From Pictodentalium vernedei (taxonomy: Eukaryota; Mollusca; Scaphopoda; Dentaliida; Dentaliidae), in contig CM062291.1 of the NCBI GenBank assembly GCA_031216915.1, forward strand, positions 30,123,023 through 30,187,022: a DNA stretch of 64,000 bases. The letters run 5' to 3'. Positions 20,993-32,602 of the stretch are shown piece by piece. Below the pieces are notes generated by a model. It did not search any database. It saw only the letters and a list, made by a program, of their open reading frames with translations, and was not told the DNA's origin. How positions within the stretch are numbered: position 1 is the first letter of the stretch; each line of letters begins with the position of its first letter. The translations under genes were made by a program, and so were the position numbers.

Positions 20993-21253
20993 TACAGTAC
21001 GTGGAGAGTGTATTATCACTAAATCACCCGCAGAGTGGAGATTCCACTCAAGCAATAATTGCAAATTTGTTGCAAAGCATAACAAATACAAGCAAAGTTC
21101 CAGCCAATGGACCTCCGGGTTATACCCGGAGGTCCATTGGTTGAAACATTGCTTGTGTTCTTTGTCCACATGTACAGAATTTGAAAGTAATACTTTGGGT
21201 GATAACTCCACTCCTCGGGTGATTTCGTTACAATCCACTCTCCACGTACTGTA
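20993..21253. mobile_element. mariner-like MITE with hairpin core, 261 bp
   Basis: TIRs CAGTACGTGGAGAGTG are flanked by TA on both sides. The centre is a palindrome with arms CCAATGGACCTCCGGG and its complement. It has exactly the same length as the copy at 23388-23648. Confidence 0.88.
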
Positions 21254-21469
21254 TCAACACTGGTGCTATGGATTGGATCATCTCTGACAATACTGTCTGT
21301 GGCGAAATGGGCGAATCTGTAGAGCTGTGGGATTAATTTATTATCGATCCCCATTCCCGATTTGTTGTGTCGTCTGCTTGTTCAGAGTCAGTTTTGCCTT
21401 CACCCATAATTTATGCATACCGGGTCGAACGGATTAATGTAATTCCTCGCTTCTGGGAGCACAACTATC

Positions 21470-21721
21470 TTAATCCTTTATCTGACGCATTATCTTTTAA
21501 AAAGAAATTAAATTTTACATTTTTCGAAAACAAATTTCATAATTTTTCAATAAAACCATACAAATATGAATATCATGAGAACCAGCTCGAGGAGCTGGTT
21601 CTAATGATATCCATGTCTGTATGCTGTTATAAAGAAACTTCCGATATATTTTAGGTTGTGGTAGGCTTATTATGGTTAATTTTCTTGTCGTTTTCGGTCG
21701 CCATGTTAGGTAAAGGGTTAA
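21470..21721 (+). mobile_element. piggyBac-type MITE, divergent relative
   Basis: TTAA flanks with ATCCTTTATCTGACGC at the left and GTTAGGTAAAGGG at the right. At 252 bp it has the family-1 length, but the core is different (GAACCAGCTCGAGGAGCTGG). Confidence 0.75.
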
Positions 21722-21894
21722 TCACATACTAACGTGCCCACAACATGAAGTTGGTGTTTTCAACCCGTTTGTCGTTTTAGAACCCTCCACATTTCAATAC
21801 ACGCGCTACATGAACACCGAATATATCATCTGCTGAACGTGTAGTGTCATGTCGCAATGCTTTGCCCCAAACGCTTCGAACAGTATCCATGGAT

Positions 21895-22227
21895 TTATTT
21901 ATTTATTTATTTATTGGTGTTTAAGGTCACATATTTCTGCACAATGGCTAACCATGATCGTGACAGTTTTACGGGTGGAGGAACCCGGAGTACCCGGAGA
22001 GAACCACCGAACAACGGCGAGCAACTGTCAGCTCCCCACCATACCAACTCCACACAATCAGGGTTAGCATTGGTTGAAGACAGGTGCACCATCGACGTGC
22101 TCCCACGTGGGCAATGGGGGTGAAGTGTCTTGCCCAAGGACACAACGCGGTTGCCGAAGGTGGAATTCGAACCGAGGACCTCTCGGCTTGCAGCCTGCAC
22201 CTCTACCAACTGAGCCACCGCGCCCCC
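21895..22227 (-). mobile_element. tRNA-headed SINE (head type 1, tail A)
   Basis: The head on the minus strand is GGGGGCGCGGTGGCTCAG with B-box GGTTCGAATTC. A perfect 11-bp TATCCATGGAT lies at 21884-21894 and 22228-22238. About 28 bp of body is deleted between GACGTGC and TCCCACGTGG. Otherwise it is complete. Confidence 0.93.
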
Positions 22228-22238
22228 TATCCATGGAT

Positions 22239-22594
22239 AATGCATGCTGACGCGAATAGCATTTCAATTTTGATCTCCCCCGAAGAGGAGACAAATATTA
22301 CACATATTTTGGTGATAGTGCGTTTTTATTGTGATTTTTTCCTTTGTAAATATTTTAAATATGGTTTCAAAACTGATGAGTTTGTCCGTCTTGATTTAAA
22401 ATTCATCTGGTATATATGCAGCGATACTCTCTCAGGCCTGGCATTTTCAAGACAGATATTTATTCGCTCGCCTACTGCTCGCCTTAAAAAAATTAAGGAG
22501 GCTAAAAAGTTGCCCTCCCTCCTGACCTTCAAAATAATTATTAACATAGCAGCATTTTCCTAAAACCCACATCTTTCCAGATCTCTGCTATGTT
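22239..22594. other. Intergenic, no gene seen
   Basis: No repeat or gene that I can support; the open frame here is a read-through from the SINE. Confidence 0.4.
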
Positions 22595-22697
22595 AGTGGT
22601 CTCTGTAAGATGGCCACACTGGTCTTCCCACACCTCCGGGCCTTGCCGAGGCCCGGAGGTGTGGGAGGGGCAGTGTAGCCGTCTCACAGAGACTACC
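22595..22697. repeat. GC-rich hairpin, arms about 45 bp
   Basis: The inner arms CCCACACCTCCGGGCC are perfect. The outer arms TAGTGGTCTCTGT and ACAGAGACTACC continue the symmetry with a few mismatches. Confidence 0.88.
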
Positions 22698-23387
22698 TTG
22701 CTAGCAGCACCAAATAAAATATAAAAAAGCCCACTTGGCAGAAGAATTCATTAATAATAAACTTCATTTTGTCACTTGTAAGCTTAAGAGGAGAGGTAAT
22801 CGCTCCACTATGCCATGCGAGGGGAGCGATTTGTAGCCCTCCTGCATTTTTAAGAAATCCAGGCCTGGCTCTTCCCTGGTTGAGCCCGAAACACACGTGG
22901 TTCGAAGAGTTCGTTAAGAACCAACAGACATCTTGTGGTTTCATTAATTTGTTAATTCCCTTTACGACATTTCTCATGATTAGAAGAAAAATGTTTTCGT
23001 ATGGAATGAAGAATATTTGATAAAATATGTTTTCTTAGTATGTCTATGAACCATGTAAATCACGTGTAAATGTTAGTGATTATTGGCATGCTGACAATTT
23101 AGTGTTATTCTGACTTCTGTTTGATATATAAAACGTGACTATAAATCACGCTGTTGAATGTTTGATTCAAACAAGATAAACATCTGGTTTGAAACGCCTA
23201 TCGATAACCCTACAATCACCTTACATTCGAACAGACTTTTTTGTTTATCATTTTGAACATGGGTGCGAAGAAAAATATGGGATGGGTGAGTGTGTGTGGG
23301 GGTGGATAGCTGGTGAAGGTGTGCTCGTGTCTGTTTTAAAGGTATTATAGAGGCTAACACGTTGCTTTCATTACACGAGCTCGCACT
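22698..23387. other. Intergenic, no gene seen
   Basis: Unique AT-rich sequence. Frames on both strands near 22700-23020 lack any recognisable motif. Confidence 0.4.
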
Positions 23388-23648
23388 TACAGTACGTGGA
23401 GAGTGGATTGTAACTAAATCACCCGCGGAGTGGAATTATCACCCAAGCTATAACTTTCAAATTTTGTGCATATCAACAAAAAACACAAGCAATGTTTCAG
23501 CCAATGGACCTCCGGGTTAAATCCGGAGGTCCATTGGCTGAAACTTTCCTTGTGCTGGTTTTGCTTTGCAACAAATTTTCAATTATTGGTTGGGTGGAAT
23601 CTCCACTCTGGGGGTGTTTTAGTGATAATACACTCTCCACGTACTGTA
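23388..23648. mobile_element. mariner-like MITE with hairpin core, 261 bp
   Basis: Same TIRs (CAGTACGTGGAGAGTG), TA flanks and CCAATGGACCTCCGGG core as the copy at 20993. The arms between the TIRs and the core have diverged substantially while the core and ends are conserved. Confidence 0.88.
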
Positions 23649-23904
23649 ATCAGAGAGTTAACATCTTTGTCCCACAACTTTCCATGTTCACTTCAGGTCC
23701 TAAAATCGTCTCCTGGGCGCTAAAAGCGTCGTCTACAATGTTTAGCTTTGCAGGTGGCGCCATGTTGCCCCCAAGAGACAAAATGCAGTTTTGTCGAACG
23801 TGGAGTGGGGAACACTGGTATCTAATCACAGAGCAATATGAGGAAAACGGGAACAATAACAAGTCAAATGTGGGGTTTTCTTCAATGCTTTAACTGGTTG
23901 AGGA

Positions 23905-24150
23905 ATAGATTATTTCTGGTGGGCTGAATTTGTTATTCAAAAATTAGGTTTATTACAAATTATTGGAGGGTGCGAACAGGCACTCTCCAATAATTTGTAA
24001 TAAAACAAATTTATATAAATAAAATATTTGTTTTTAAGAGTAAACACGAGTAAGAAAAATGTTGGTTTTTGTACTGATACCCTCATTTTCAGAAACCCTG
24101 ATAGTGGCTTCTAGCACACAACCAGTTAATACTTCAACCCTTCACTGAAC
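23905..24150 (+). repeat. Dispersed repeat with TTGGAGAGTGC hairpin, copy 1
   Basis: Arms ATTACAAATTATTGGAG and its complement surround GGTGCGAACAGGCAC. The flanks GGTTTTTGTACTGATACCCTC and GTGGCTTCTAGCAC match the copy at 31845. Ends and class were not defined. Confidence 0.75.
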
Positions 24151-24888
24151 ATACTGAATACATTCACGTGTGATAACAAAATGTCAGAGGAAGCAGACAC
24201 GCCCCGTAAAAAGGCGCGGAAAAACGGTATATCGGCTTGTCACTTTAGTCACCACAGGGGGTCATAAATGCTAACCATCTGGAACAACACTGAAAGTATA
24301 TCCATCGGTTGTTAGTTTAAGGGGCAATAAGCCGCGATTTTTTTAAACATAGTTTTGGCTAATTGACAAAACCAAGCTTTTCGTTAGTCAAAGGTACGCT
24401 TATGTTTCATCTATCATTCGTATGAACGCGCACATATCTATTAAATAAAGTAACTTGAAGGCGAGAATTTACTGGATTTTTCGAAAAACTACACTGCAGT
24501 TTTTCATCCCCATCTTGTTACCCGATCACTCTCGGGAATTCCCGGAACAGCGCGAAGTGCAATGTAACTTTCTGTGTTCGTTTGAGGGAAGACCAATTAA
24601 AAATGGAGATAAATCGAAACACTGAAAAACAGCTATCTCCCAATATTAGTAAAATTTTATCAAAATGTGACATCATTTAATTTTTTTATGACGTTGGCGT
24701 CAATAACATCACCATTCTATTTGACCACAACCATTGGGAATTTCCAGATCGGTACAAATTTTTTAGATATGGATTTTGTTGGAGATGAGACATGCAAAGT
24801 TTGAAAGTGGGAAGCTTGATAAGGCATTCAAATAGAAAGAAAAAACGTTAGAACTAACTTTTTGGATAAAGGTGGAAATTTGGAAATA
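24151..24888. other. Intergenic, no gene seen
   Basis: Unique sequence without supported features. Confidence 0.4.
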
Positions 24889-25056
24889 TTAACCCTTTGA
24901 ACACTGGTAGTACCTTCCATGACAGTTCAATGGCAGCAATTAGAAGAGTCCATATTCATTATTTGGGGTAGACCAATCAATATTTTCAACGTGCAGCCTT
25001 GGGGCTGCACGTTGAAAATATTGATTGGTCTACCCCACACATTTACTGAACAGCCA
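24889..25056 (+). mobile_element. piggyBac-type MITE, CCCTTTGAAC family, right end lost
   Basis: TTAACCCTTTGAACACTGG begins it. The palindrome ACCAATCAATATTTTCAACG with GTGCAGCC centre follows. The right end is cut where the SINE tail begins. It is highly similar to the element at 63866. Confidence 0.75.
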
Positions 25057-25062
25057 TCCTAT

Positions 25063-25122
<60 letters not shown>

Positions 25123-25215
25123 AGAGGTTTCACAATAGTTTCGACATTCAGGGTCTCTTCGTGTCGGGCAGTTTTTCGGATGGTGGAAGCGGAGAGAATC
25201 ACCGAGCAGCAGTGA
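25057..25215 (-). mobile_element. Degenerate SINE (tail B) with long ATTT run
   Basis: (ATTT)n at 25057-25122 is followed by diverged tail B (GTTTCGACATTCAGGGTC) and body (GGTGGAAGCGGAGAGAATC). Its remaining 5' part is lost. Confidence 0.7.
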
Positions 25216-25254
25216 GCATCTGTCTAGACTGACTGAAAGCAAGTGGGATTCGTA

Positions 25255-25345
25255 TGACCAACTGGTCCGCCTGTAAAGTGGAACCACGCGTTACTTCCAC
25301 TGGGGAATCGCTCATTCAGGTGTCTATACAGGTGTTAGCACTTTC
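25255..25345 (+). repeat. 91-bp direct repeat, copy 1
   Basis: Starts TGACCAACTGGTCCGCCTG. It is identical to 25449-25539 except for one base. The copies are separated by 103 bp of unrelated sequence. Confidence 0.95.
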
Positions 25346-25448
25346 TGATAAATAGAAATTACTGTCCCCTGGAACGCCGCCGTGGCGACGTCTTGGAGAG
25401 AGTGAATATTTATTTGCCAGAGGGCGCTTGTCAGCGGAGGGCCAAGGC

Positions 25449-25539
25449 TGACCAACTGGTCCGCATGTAAAGTGGAACCACGCGTTACTTCCACTGGGGA
25501 ATCGCTCATTCAGGTGTCTATACAGGTGTTAGCACTTTC
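25449..25539 (+). repeat. 91-bp direct repeat, copy 2
   Basis: Starts TGACCAACTGGTCCGCATG. It is the partner of 25255-25345, and 90 of 91 bases match. Confidence 0.95.
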
Positions 25540-25815
25540 GATTTGGGCAAAGGTGCTAATTTAGAAAAGACGGCTTTGATGACTTGCAGTGAACTGACTT
25601 TTCAATAAGTTCTAATTTGGAATGCATTGTTTATACAGTCCCTGCATGACAGCGACTGAACAAAGAACACTTTCCGAATACGAACTTAATTAAATTAATG
25701 CGCTTACCCAGTTTACTCACACTGATTATTAAAAACTTTCTTTCTTTCATTCATTCTAAATAACTCGAATTGTTTACTTATTTTTTTAAATTTAGAATAA
25801 CCTTAAAATAACAAC

Positions 25816-25887
25816 CCTGTGATATTCGAACCGAGAACCTCTCGGCTTGCAGACTATATCTCTGCCTACTGAGCCACCGCGCCCCCA
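25816..25887 (-). mobile_element. SINE head only (head type 1)
   Basis: The reverse complement is GGGGGCGCGGTGGCTCAG with B-box GGTTCGAATAT. No SINE body follows it, so it is a solo head or a tRNA-like pseudogene. Confidence 0.75.
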
Positions 25888-26625
25888 ACATTTGTACATG
25901 TAGAACATGCAACTACACATACCTAAAGTTGTCGCACATGTTGTCGTTATAAATATGAACGTTCAGCATATTTAGGTAGAATATGTTACTGTGTCAAAAC
26001 AGCATTTTTAGTGGAGATGAGCATTTTTTCGAACATTGACGAGTTGACCAAGCACAGAAAACGGAACTGATTGAAAATTCCAAACATTTTTCGACTGCAA
26101 AAACCTATATTGGTTAGGGAGTCCTCAGTAAATCCAATGAACATATTAATATAATGCACTTTTTGATCTGAAGTATATCGATTCAGACAGTGAAAGTTTA
26201 CAGAAAACACAGTATTATAAGGTATTTATGTTCGGAAAGTGTTAAAGAGTGAACAATTTGGCCATTGAGGCGGTAACAGAAAAATAACAAGGTAAAGGTT
26301 ACTCGCCGGAAGTGGTTCCCAGCGAGACGGCCGATTGATTCTCTTCAAGTACCACAGAATAATATTTCTTTTTTTTACGTTTTGGTTAATTTTTGACAAT
26401 AATTTGTGTTTTTAATCTTTTTTTAGTAAACTGTAGGCGTGAAATAAATACAGAACAGCATGCGCGTTCGAACTGTCATTTTTACAGCATTCGATCGATC
26501 TTGGCGGAGGGATAATATTGAATTTGAATAACGCAAATGCCGTTCTGTCTATATTCTGTATTTTCCTGGTGTGAATTCCCCTTAGGTACTATAACAAAAA
26601 TCTCAGTCAAGTCAGATACCAAATA
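25888..26625. other. Intergenic, no gene seen
   Basis: AT-rich unique sequence. Confidence 0.4.
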
Positions 26626-27355
26626 CAGTGGTGGCGCCAGGGAGGGGGGGGGGGGGGGGGGGTCAGGGTCAGGGGGGGGGTATAGCCCCCCCCACCCCAC
26701 CCGTAGGAGAGGTCCAGCCCCCATCGGAGATTTTTAGTCAGTCCGTCGGAGAGTCACGTAAACCCGACTTCACGAGAAATTTCCGACAATCGAATGTAGA
26801 TATCTCGTCTTGTCAGTCTCGAACCCGTGCAGCACTGGAACTTTGATAGAGAATAGTTATTCTCACGAAATTCCTTAATGTCGTTCATCAAACTGGCTTT
26901 ATAGATGAAATATTTCCCGACCTTATTATAATATGTTTACTTTAACCCTTTACCTAAGGTAACGGCCAAAATCGGCCAGCGCTATTCTCAAAAATCGCCA
27001 ATTAATTTTCATTATTTTTTTCATTTTTTGTCTCAAAAACATAGGTTATGACCCCTAGTTGGAACGAGCTCGTCGAGCTCGTTCCAACGAGGGGTCATAA
27101 TCTATGTTTTTGAGACAAAAAATGAAAAAAAATTAGTTATTCAAGAATTATTTTTGCAAGTGTCGTCTGCTTTTCAGGTTAGGTAAAGGGTTAAATAATC
27201 AACAAACATACTCAATTTGCTTCTATTTTGGTTCTCCAATTTACCAATTTTCACTCATTTTCTTTCGTTTGGGAGGTCAAATGTTATAGCCCCCCTGTTG
27301 GAGAGGTCAGCACCCCCCCCCCCCCCCTGTCGAGAAATCCCTGGCGCCACCCCTG
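26626..27355. mobile_element. hAT-like element with nested MITE
   Basis: TIRs CAGTGGTGGCGCCAGGGA and TCCCTGGCGCCACCCCTG. The flanks ACCAAATA and ACCGAATA match at 7 of 8. Long G and C runs lie just inside each end. A piggyBac-type MITE is nested at 26942-27194. Confidence 0.85.
26942..27194 (+). mobile_element. piggyBac-type MITE, family 1, nested
   Basis: TTAA on both sides, 253 bp, ends CCCTTTACC/GGTAAAGGG. The core carries the G allele on both arms, with one adjacent mismatch (CTAG/CTCG). Confidence 0.93.
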
Positions 27356-27363
27356 ACCGAATA

Positions 27364-27855
27364 TCGAACTTAAAATTCCAATATCGCCCATTTAGTAGTA
27401 ACAATATTTTATTTCAAGAAAGATACTTCATACAAGCATGTTACAAAATTAGATGGTGAAAGAATTGCGAAGTATGGAAACTGGATTCAGCAGCAAGCTG
27501 GAACTTATGTAAGCTGTCTCCACCAATAAAGAATAAGCACTAAAGTTCACTGACAGGAAGTTACAGATACAAACTACATGCTACTAAGATTCGAAGGTTA
27601 TAGAATGTATAAAAGGAATTTGGGGAAAAATAATGCATTGAGTGCGTTACACAGTTTGCAGATTAGATTGGACTATTGGTAGATGGTTACCTGTGCTAGC
27701 GTAGAACGGTAGTGCCCTTCTCAGTTTAAGTACAAACCGCCCATTTCTACCAAACACTATAAAATTGTGGTACGATCAGGAAATGGAATACATGGAATGG
27801 TTAACAAGACACATTTTTCCACAAAATCACAATCAAATAGCTCATGACGAAAAAA
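27364..27855. other. Intergenic, no gene seen
   Basis: The stretch AAGCTGGAACTTATGTAAGC (about 27494) has a relative at about 58249, suggesting an unidentified dispersed repeat. Nothing else is seen. Confidence 0.35.
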
Positions 27856-28001
27856 AACACAGAACGACGCACGCGTGTGAATGGGTTAATCGATATGTGC
27901 CAGCGCGGAAGGATAAAACGAGAGGCCGCAGATCTCGAGTTTTATCCTTCCACAAGTGCCATATCGATTACCCCATTCACAGGCGTGTGTCGTTCTGTGT
28001 T
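27856..28001. repeat. Large palindrome, arms about 65 bp
   Basis: The arms begin ACACAGAACGACGCACGCG and end with the near-complement. The centre is GAGAGGCCGCAGATCTCGAG. Several single-base mismatches suggest moderate age. Confidence 0.9.
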
Positions 28002-28337
28002 TATTACACGGCTTCACGTCTTTAAAAACAATTATTAGAAGGACACTGCAGCAATTCATTTGACAGCTATCAACAAAACAACAAATTTTATCGCCAACCA
28101 AATGGTAATTGCGTTGGACGATTTATAGAAAATTCCAGTGAAATTTCGCTTCTATTTAAAAATAGTCCGTCAACGATTTCCGTTCCGCACATATGTGCAG
28201 AACAGATTTTCATTTTCCGCGTGGTTTAATGTTGCTATAGATGGGTATTACATATGCGGTACGGAAATGACGTCAACGTCACTGTTAGTGAGTTGGTTTC
28301 GGAAATAGAGTTGAATTGGTCTTCTCTTAATTTTCAT

Positions 28338-28587
28338 CAACTGTCAACCTAACACAAACAGCAGGCATGTGCAGAAAACATTTCCAGTATAACTAAATAT
28401 TTTCATTTTTGTCTCGAAAACACATCTTATAGATCCTCATTGGAAAGAGCACGACGAGCTCGTTCCAATGAGGAGTCATAAGCTATGTTTTCGAGAGAAA
28501 AAATTGAAAAAAAATACTAAAATTTGGAGGCGGTTATTTGTGAACAGTGCTGGTCGGCTTCACTCGTAACGTTACCTGAAAGTTTAA
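28338..28587 (-). mobile_element. piggyBac-type MITE, family 1, decayed
   Basis: The ends are degenerate (GTCAACCTAACACAAACAGC and GTAACGTTACCTGAAAGTTT). The core hairpin still carries the A allele on both arms (CCTCATTGG/CCAATGAGG). Confidence 0.7.
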
Positions 28588-28692
28588 ATTACACATTATC
28601 TGATAAAAAGAATCTCGAATTCGTCATGATTTGACAAGAAATGTCTCAACCTCGCTCACTAATTTTAGCGAACTCGGTACAGAAATTTAATC

Positions 28693-28788
28693 ATGGCTGA
28701 CAATTCTCGTCATTGGAAGAGATTTACAGGAAAGTTAGCTCCCCTTAATTCTCTAAAGCAATCTGTAAATCTTTATAAATTTATTTGA
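28693..28788 (+). pseudogene. Repeat-derived peptide relic (MADN-KRF), copy 1
   Basis: A short frame reads MADNSRHWKRFTGKLAPLNS and ends after 31 codons. The same peptide pattern occurs at 38340 (+) and 62912-63043 (-), in frame and ending in stops. The protein of origin is not recognised; a mobile-element protein is possible. Confidence 0.4.
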
Positions 28789-29848
28789 TTTGAAATAAAT
28801 ACTGTTTAAACAGAACTGGTTCCATCTCAGGGACAAGATTAGAACCAGTTTTTGTTCTAAAGAGAACCTATATTTTTTGCAGTGTATACATGTAACAGCT
28901 TTTGTGTTAATATTCTCATTTCAATATGAAGGTAACATTTCATAATCTTTGTATGCTTCTTCTTCCAAACAAATTCCAAAATTGGAGCCTTTATGACGCG
29001 AAATTTCCCAATTGCATGAGCTTCGGACCCTTTCCCAAAGAGGGCAGAAAAATCCATCAAAACATAAAACGGAAAGCCTGAAAACTTACACCTCTGAACG
29101 GTGGTTTTGATATGGAAGTGTGCGTGACAGTAATAATCAGTAAAACGGGAAGTGGAGTCTTCGGATTCCTGTAGGACTAACAGTCAAACACCGTTGATTT
29201 ACAGGTGTTTTTTTTTCAGATCAACAAGTAATGCCGGTAAGAGTATTGTCCATGTTTCGTGTTACGACTACATTCCTCATCTATTGAACAAACGATGATA
29301 ATACACAGCACTCTTAGGTTACAATTATAGAAGAACAGAAATCCATTAGAGAAGATAAAATTGTCAATGATTTAATTGTCTGATGTCTTGAGAGTCGTGT
29401 TTTATCGGAAAAGGCAGTAATTTGGTGAGCGCGGATGACAAGAGAGCAATATAGGAGTGGGCTAAACAATACCTCTAATGGTACAATCAATATTGCTTCC
29501 TACACGCGTCAGCTGCCAATGTGAGGTGGCCATAGATATATAAGCTAAGTCCAATTAGAAAAGAAGCTATCAATAAAATCAGATTGTTGAAAAGATCTTA
29601 CTTTGAAAATAATAAGTTTGCGTCTTTTCAAAACGTCAGAATTAGCCAAATGCAATAGAAAGTATTGGGGTGTACTAAAATTGGGTTTCTTTCTTCTTTG
29701 GTCTATGATGCTGGGGTGATATTGTGTTTAGAGGTTTGCGCAGTGGTCCCCACATTTTTCAGAAAGTATATTCCACCTCCACCCCTTTTGATGAATGAAA
29801 AATTACCCATAAATATCTCCATTCAAGTTATTACAAACTTTCTTTTTT
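28789..29848. other. Intergenic, one dispersed-repeat scrap
   Basis: 28975-29055 (minus strand) shares GCTCATGCAATTGGGAAA and GATTTTTCTG with the element at 34563. The remainder is unique AT-rich sequence. Confidence 0.4.
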
Positions 29849-30125
29849 CCAATGGCATGGCGGCGGTTCGAATCCACGACGAGAGAGTTCCCTACGACAC
29901 CAACCGCCTAGCGAAACTATGTCGAACCACGCTCACCACTCAGCTACCGACAGTTCCTACAGCACCAACCGCCTAGGGAAACTATACTGAACCACGCACA
30001 CCACTCGGCCACCGACAGACCTGTCGGTGGCCGAGTGGTGTGCGTGGTTCAGTATAGTTTCGCTAGGCGGTTGGTGCCGTAGGAAACTCTCTCAGCGTGG
30101 GTTCGAACGCCCGCCATGCCATTGG
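29849..30125. repeat. Inverted repeat of a class II tRNA-like sequence
   Basis: The right arm (30023-30125) has GTGGCCGAGTGG (A-box-like) and GGGTTCGAACGCC (B-box-like). The left arm is its inverted copy, ending with AATGGCATGGCGGCGG. A 65-bp segment of the left arm is duplicated in tandem (29891 and 29956). The centre is CACCGACAGACCTGTCGGTG. The arms differ by several substitutions. Confidence 0.85.
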
Positions 30126-30605
30126 AAATAAAGCCAGCATCCTTTCTTGATTCTATGGTACATGGAAAATTTGTAAAGGAGATATTCTCGCTGATTTCCA
30201 TGAGGTGCAGTATGTAGAATTAAGTGAGGCAGTTATATGATAAGAAGTTTCTTTTTTCCGTCTTGAGCGTGCTCATTCCAATGAAGTGTCGCGAATTACG
30301 TTTCTTCAGCAGAAAAATAAATAATTAGAGCGTCATCCCCTCCCCGTCCAATTTAGTTCTGTTACCCCTGGGTTTGTGTGCACATGTCTGGAAATAACCC
30401 ACGAGCGATCGTTTTGGATGCGTGGGGCTTACTTCAGCTGTAGAATTCGCGAAAGAACAACAGGTCACGACAAAACAATACAGCACATATTAAATTCCTA
30501 ATCCCGTATGTTTTTCCAGCAAGACAAGACATTTGTTCGGAAGTAACTTGGCTTAAAGGTTGTGCATTGCATTCACGTAAGAATAGAATGGTATACCATT
30601 TACAT

Positions 30606-30711
30606 CTTAAATGATTTTCTGCCAAAATAAATAGCAGCAACTAACGCGCGATCTCGTCAAAGCGAGATTACGCGTTAGTTGTTGCCATTTATTTCAGCAG
30701 AAATTATTAAG
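30606..30711. repeat. Palindrome, arms about 50 bp
   Basis: Arms AGCAACTAACGCGNGATCTCG and complement surround a TCAAA loop, extending out to TTAAATGATTTTCTGC. Confidence 0.88.
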
Positions 30712-31844
30712 AGGTAAGGTTCCGCTCCATAAATTTCCAGTCATTTCCAAAAATGACATGCCATTCACTTTCTTCAAATGCGAATATTCTTTAACTTAGT
30801 TATCTAACCCATAACACGTATTACATTTCCCAAATCCATCAAAAACATATAACACTATCTGAGTCAGTAGAAATAAACAATCTGAATGCGGGTGAAATAA
30901 TTTATTGTCAAAGGCAAGACTTCAACGTGCAAAACTGCATGAAAAAATGCCGCTACCAGTCATTTTCAGCCACCCACCAGCCTCAAAAGCAGAATTTTTC
31001 CACTATCCCCACTCACCTAACCCTGCAGCATATAACCCCTGTTTCTAAAATGTGGAAAACAAATTCCATGTTTCCGTCTCATTTTTTAGTTACATGCCTG
31101 GTAACAAACCCGTGTAAAAATGACATTTTAAAAAATAGTCGAATTCTTGAAGTCACTGTTTTCCATGACTCATCTGGTAATTTACCCCTATACTCCAACT
31201 TTAGAACCAAAACTTCAAATTCTCTTGTCGAACAAATAGCCTAATATAATCATGTATCTGATACTAAAAATATATCTCCAATTTACATGGCATTAGTTTC
31301 AACATATGCTCTATGTTTAGAATTTCACCACTGTGCAATAGTGAGAAACTGTGGAGCGGAACCATAAGAGAAATCTCCCCTTGGATTTCACTCAGGCAAA
31401 AGAATCTGGAGTGTGTCCTGAGTTGAATGAACAAAAAACACAAGTCTCTTTTTTCAATCAGTAAAAAGATACAGCACGATCTTTGTGACTGCCGACTAGC
31501 TTTTGCGGGCAGTTTTCGCCTGATTTTCACAACCACACCACACCCCCTCAACCCCCACATTGCTCTGAACCACTGAAGGTTGCAATTTTACTATTACCAC
31601 CAGGCACATTGACTACCTAGGTACTGTCAATAGCACTGTTAAATACAATCAAAATGTAAAACAATAAGCTTAATGGACGAATGACACACGGACATGACAC
31701 CAGTGACCAAAATAAAAAAGTAAACACTATGATTGCAATTCTGTGGTGAACAATAACAGCCAGACTATTCATAATTGCATATATCTATCATGAATACAGA
31801 ACTCAGTGTTTAGGAATGCAGTGTTCTGACTTAACTGTTTGAGG
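30712..31844. other. Intergenic, no gene seen
   Basis: Unique sequence. Frames at 30927-31244 (+) and 31264-31560 (-) show no recognisable motif. Confidence 0.4.
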
Positions 31845-32085
31845 GCTAGATTATTTTCAGTGGTCTGAATCTGTTATTCAAAATTTGTTTTATTACAAAT
31901 TATTGGAGAGTGCCCACAGGCACTCTCCAATAATTTGTAATAGAACAAGTTTATATAAACCAAATCTTATTTGTGTTTGACTGAATATGAAACATAAGCA
32001 AGGAAAACATTGGCTTTTGCATGGGTACCCTCATTTTTTTTAAAGCCCTGTTAGTGGCTTCTAGCACTGAACCAATTAATGTGTT
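31845..32085 (+). repeat. Dispersed repeat with TTGGAGAGTGC hairpin, copy 2
   Basis: Core arms ATTACAAATTATTGGAGAG with centre TGCCCACAGGCA. The flanks TTTGCATGGGTACCCTC and GTGGCTTCTAGCACTGAACC match the copy at 23905. Confidence 0.75.
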
Positions 32086-32602
32086 TTCGAAATCAGATGT
32101 TAAAATCAAAAAGTTTGTCGGTATTGCCAGTATGTATTCCCTGCCAGCATATTTCACGTCACAAACAAAACGGAAGCTCCACTTCACACCCACTCCTGTC
32201 GGCAAAAGGTTCTCGCTTGGAATTGCATTGAATTACTGGGAAATGTTTGACAACCGAAAAAAATTTGAGACACCGTTACCGACGAACGGTAACCTCCAAT
32301 TCGGTGTCTGCCCCCGCTTGTATACACACACAAGGAGAATGTGTGAGGGTAGCTCGTGTTGGTAAGGTTTTGTGGATGCTTTGAATGCGTTGAAGACGTT
32401 GGTAAATTCGGCCAAATATTCAAAGGAAAAGTTGTTCACACAACAACGAAAGTGTGTGGGTTCCGATAGGATACTGGATGGGAATCCCATTTCTGTCTAA
32501 AATTGTTTTATCATGAATTTTTCAGACCATTTGTTCCTGATAAGGATAAACGTGTTCTATTTATTGAAACTGCTTCCATTCTCATAATATATCATCGAAA
32601 TA
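32086..32602. other. Intergenic, no gene seen
   Basis: No supported feature. Confidence 0.4.
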
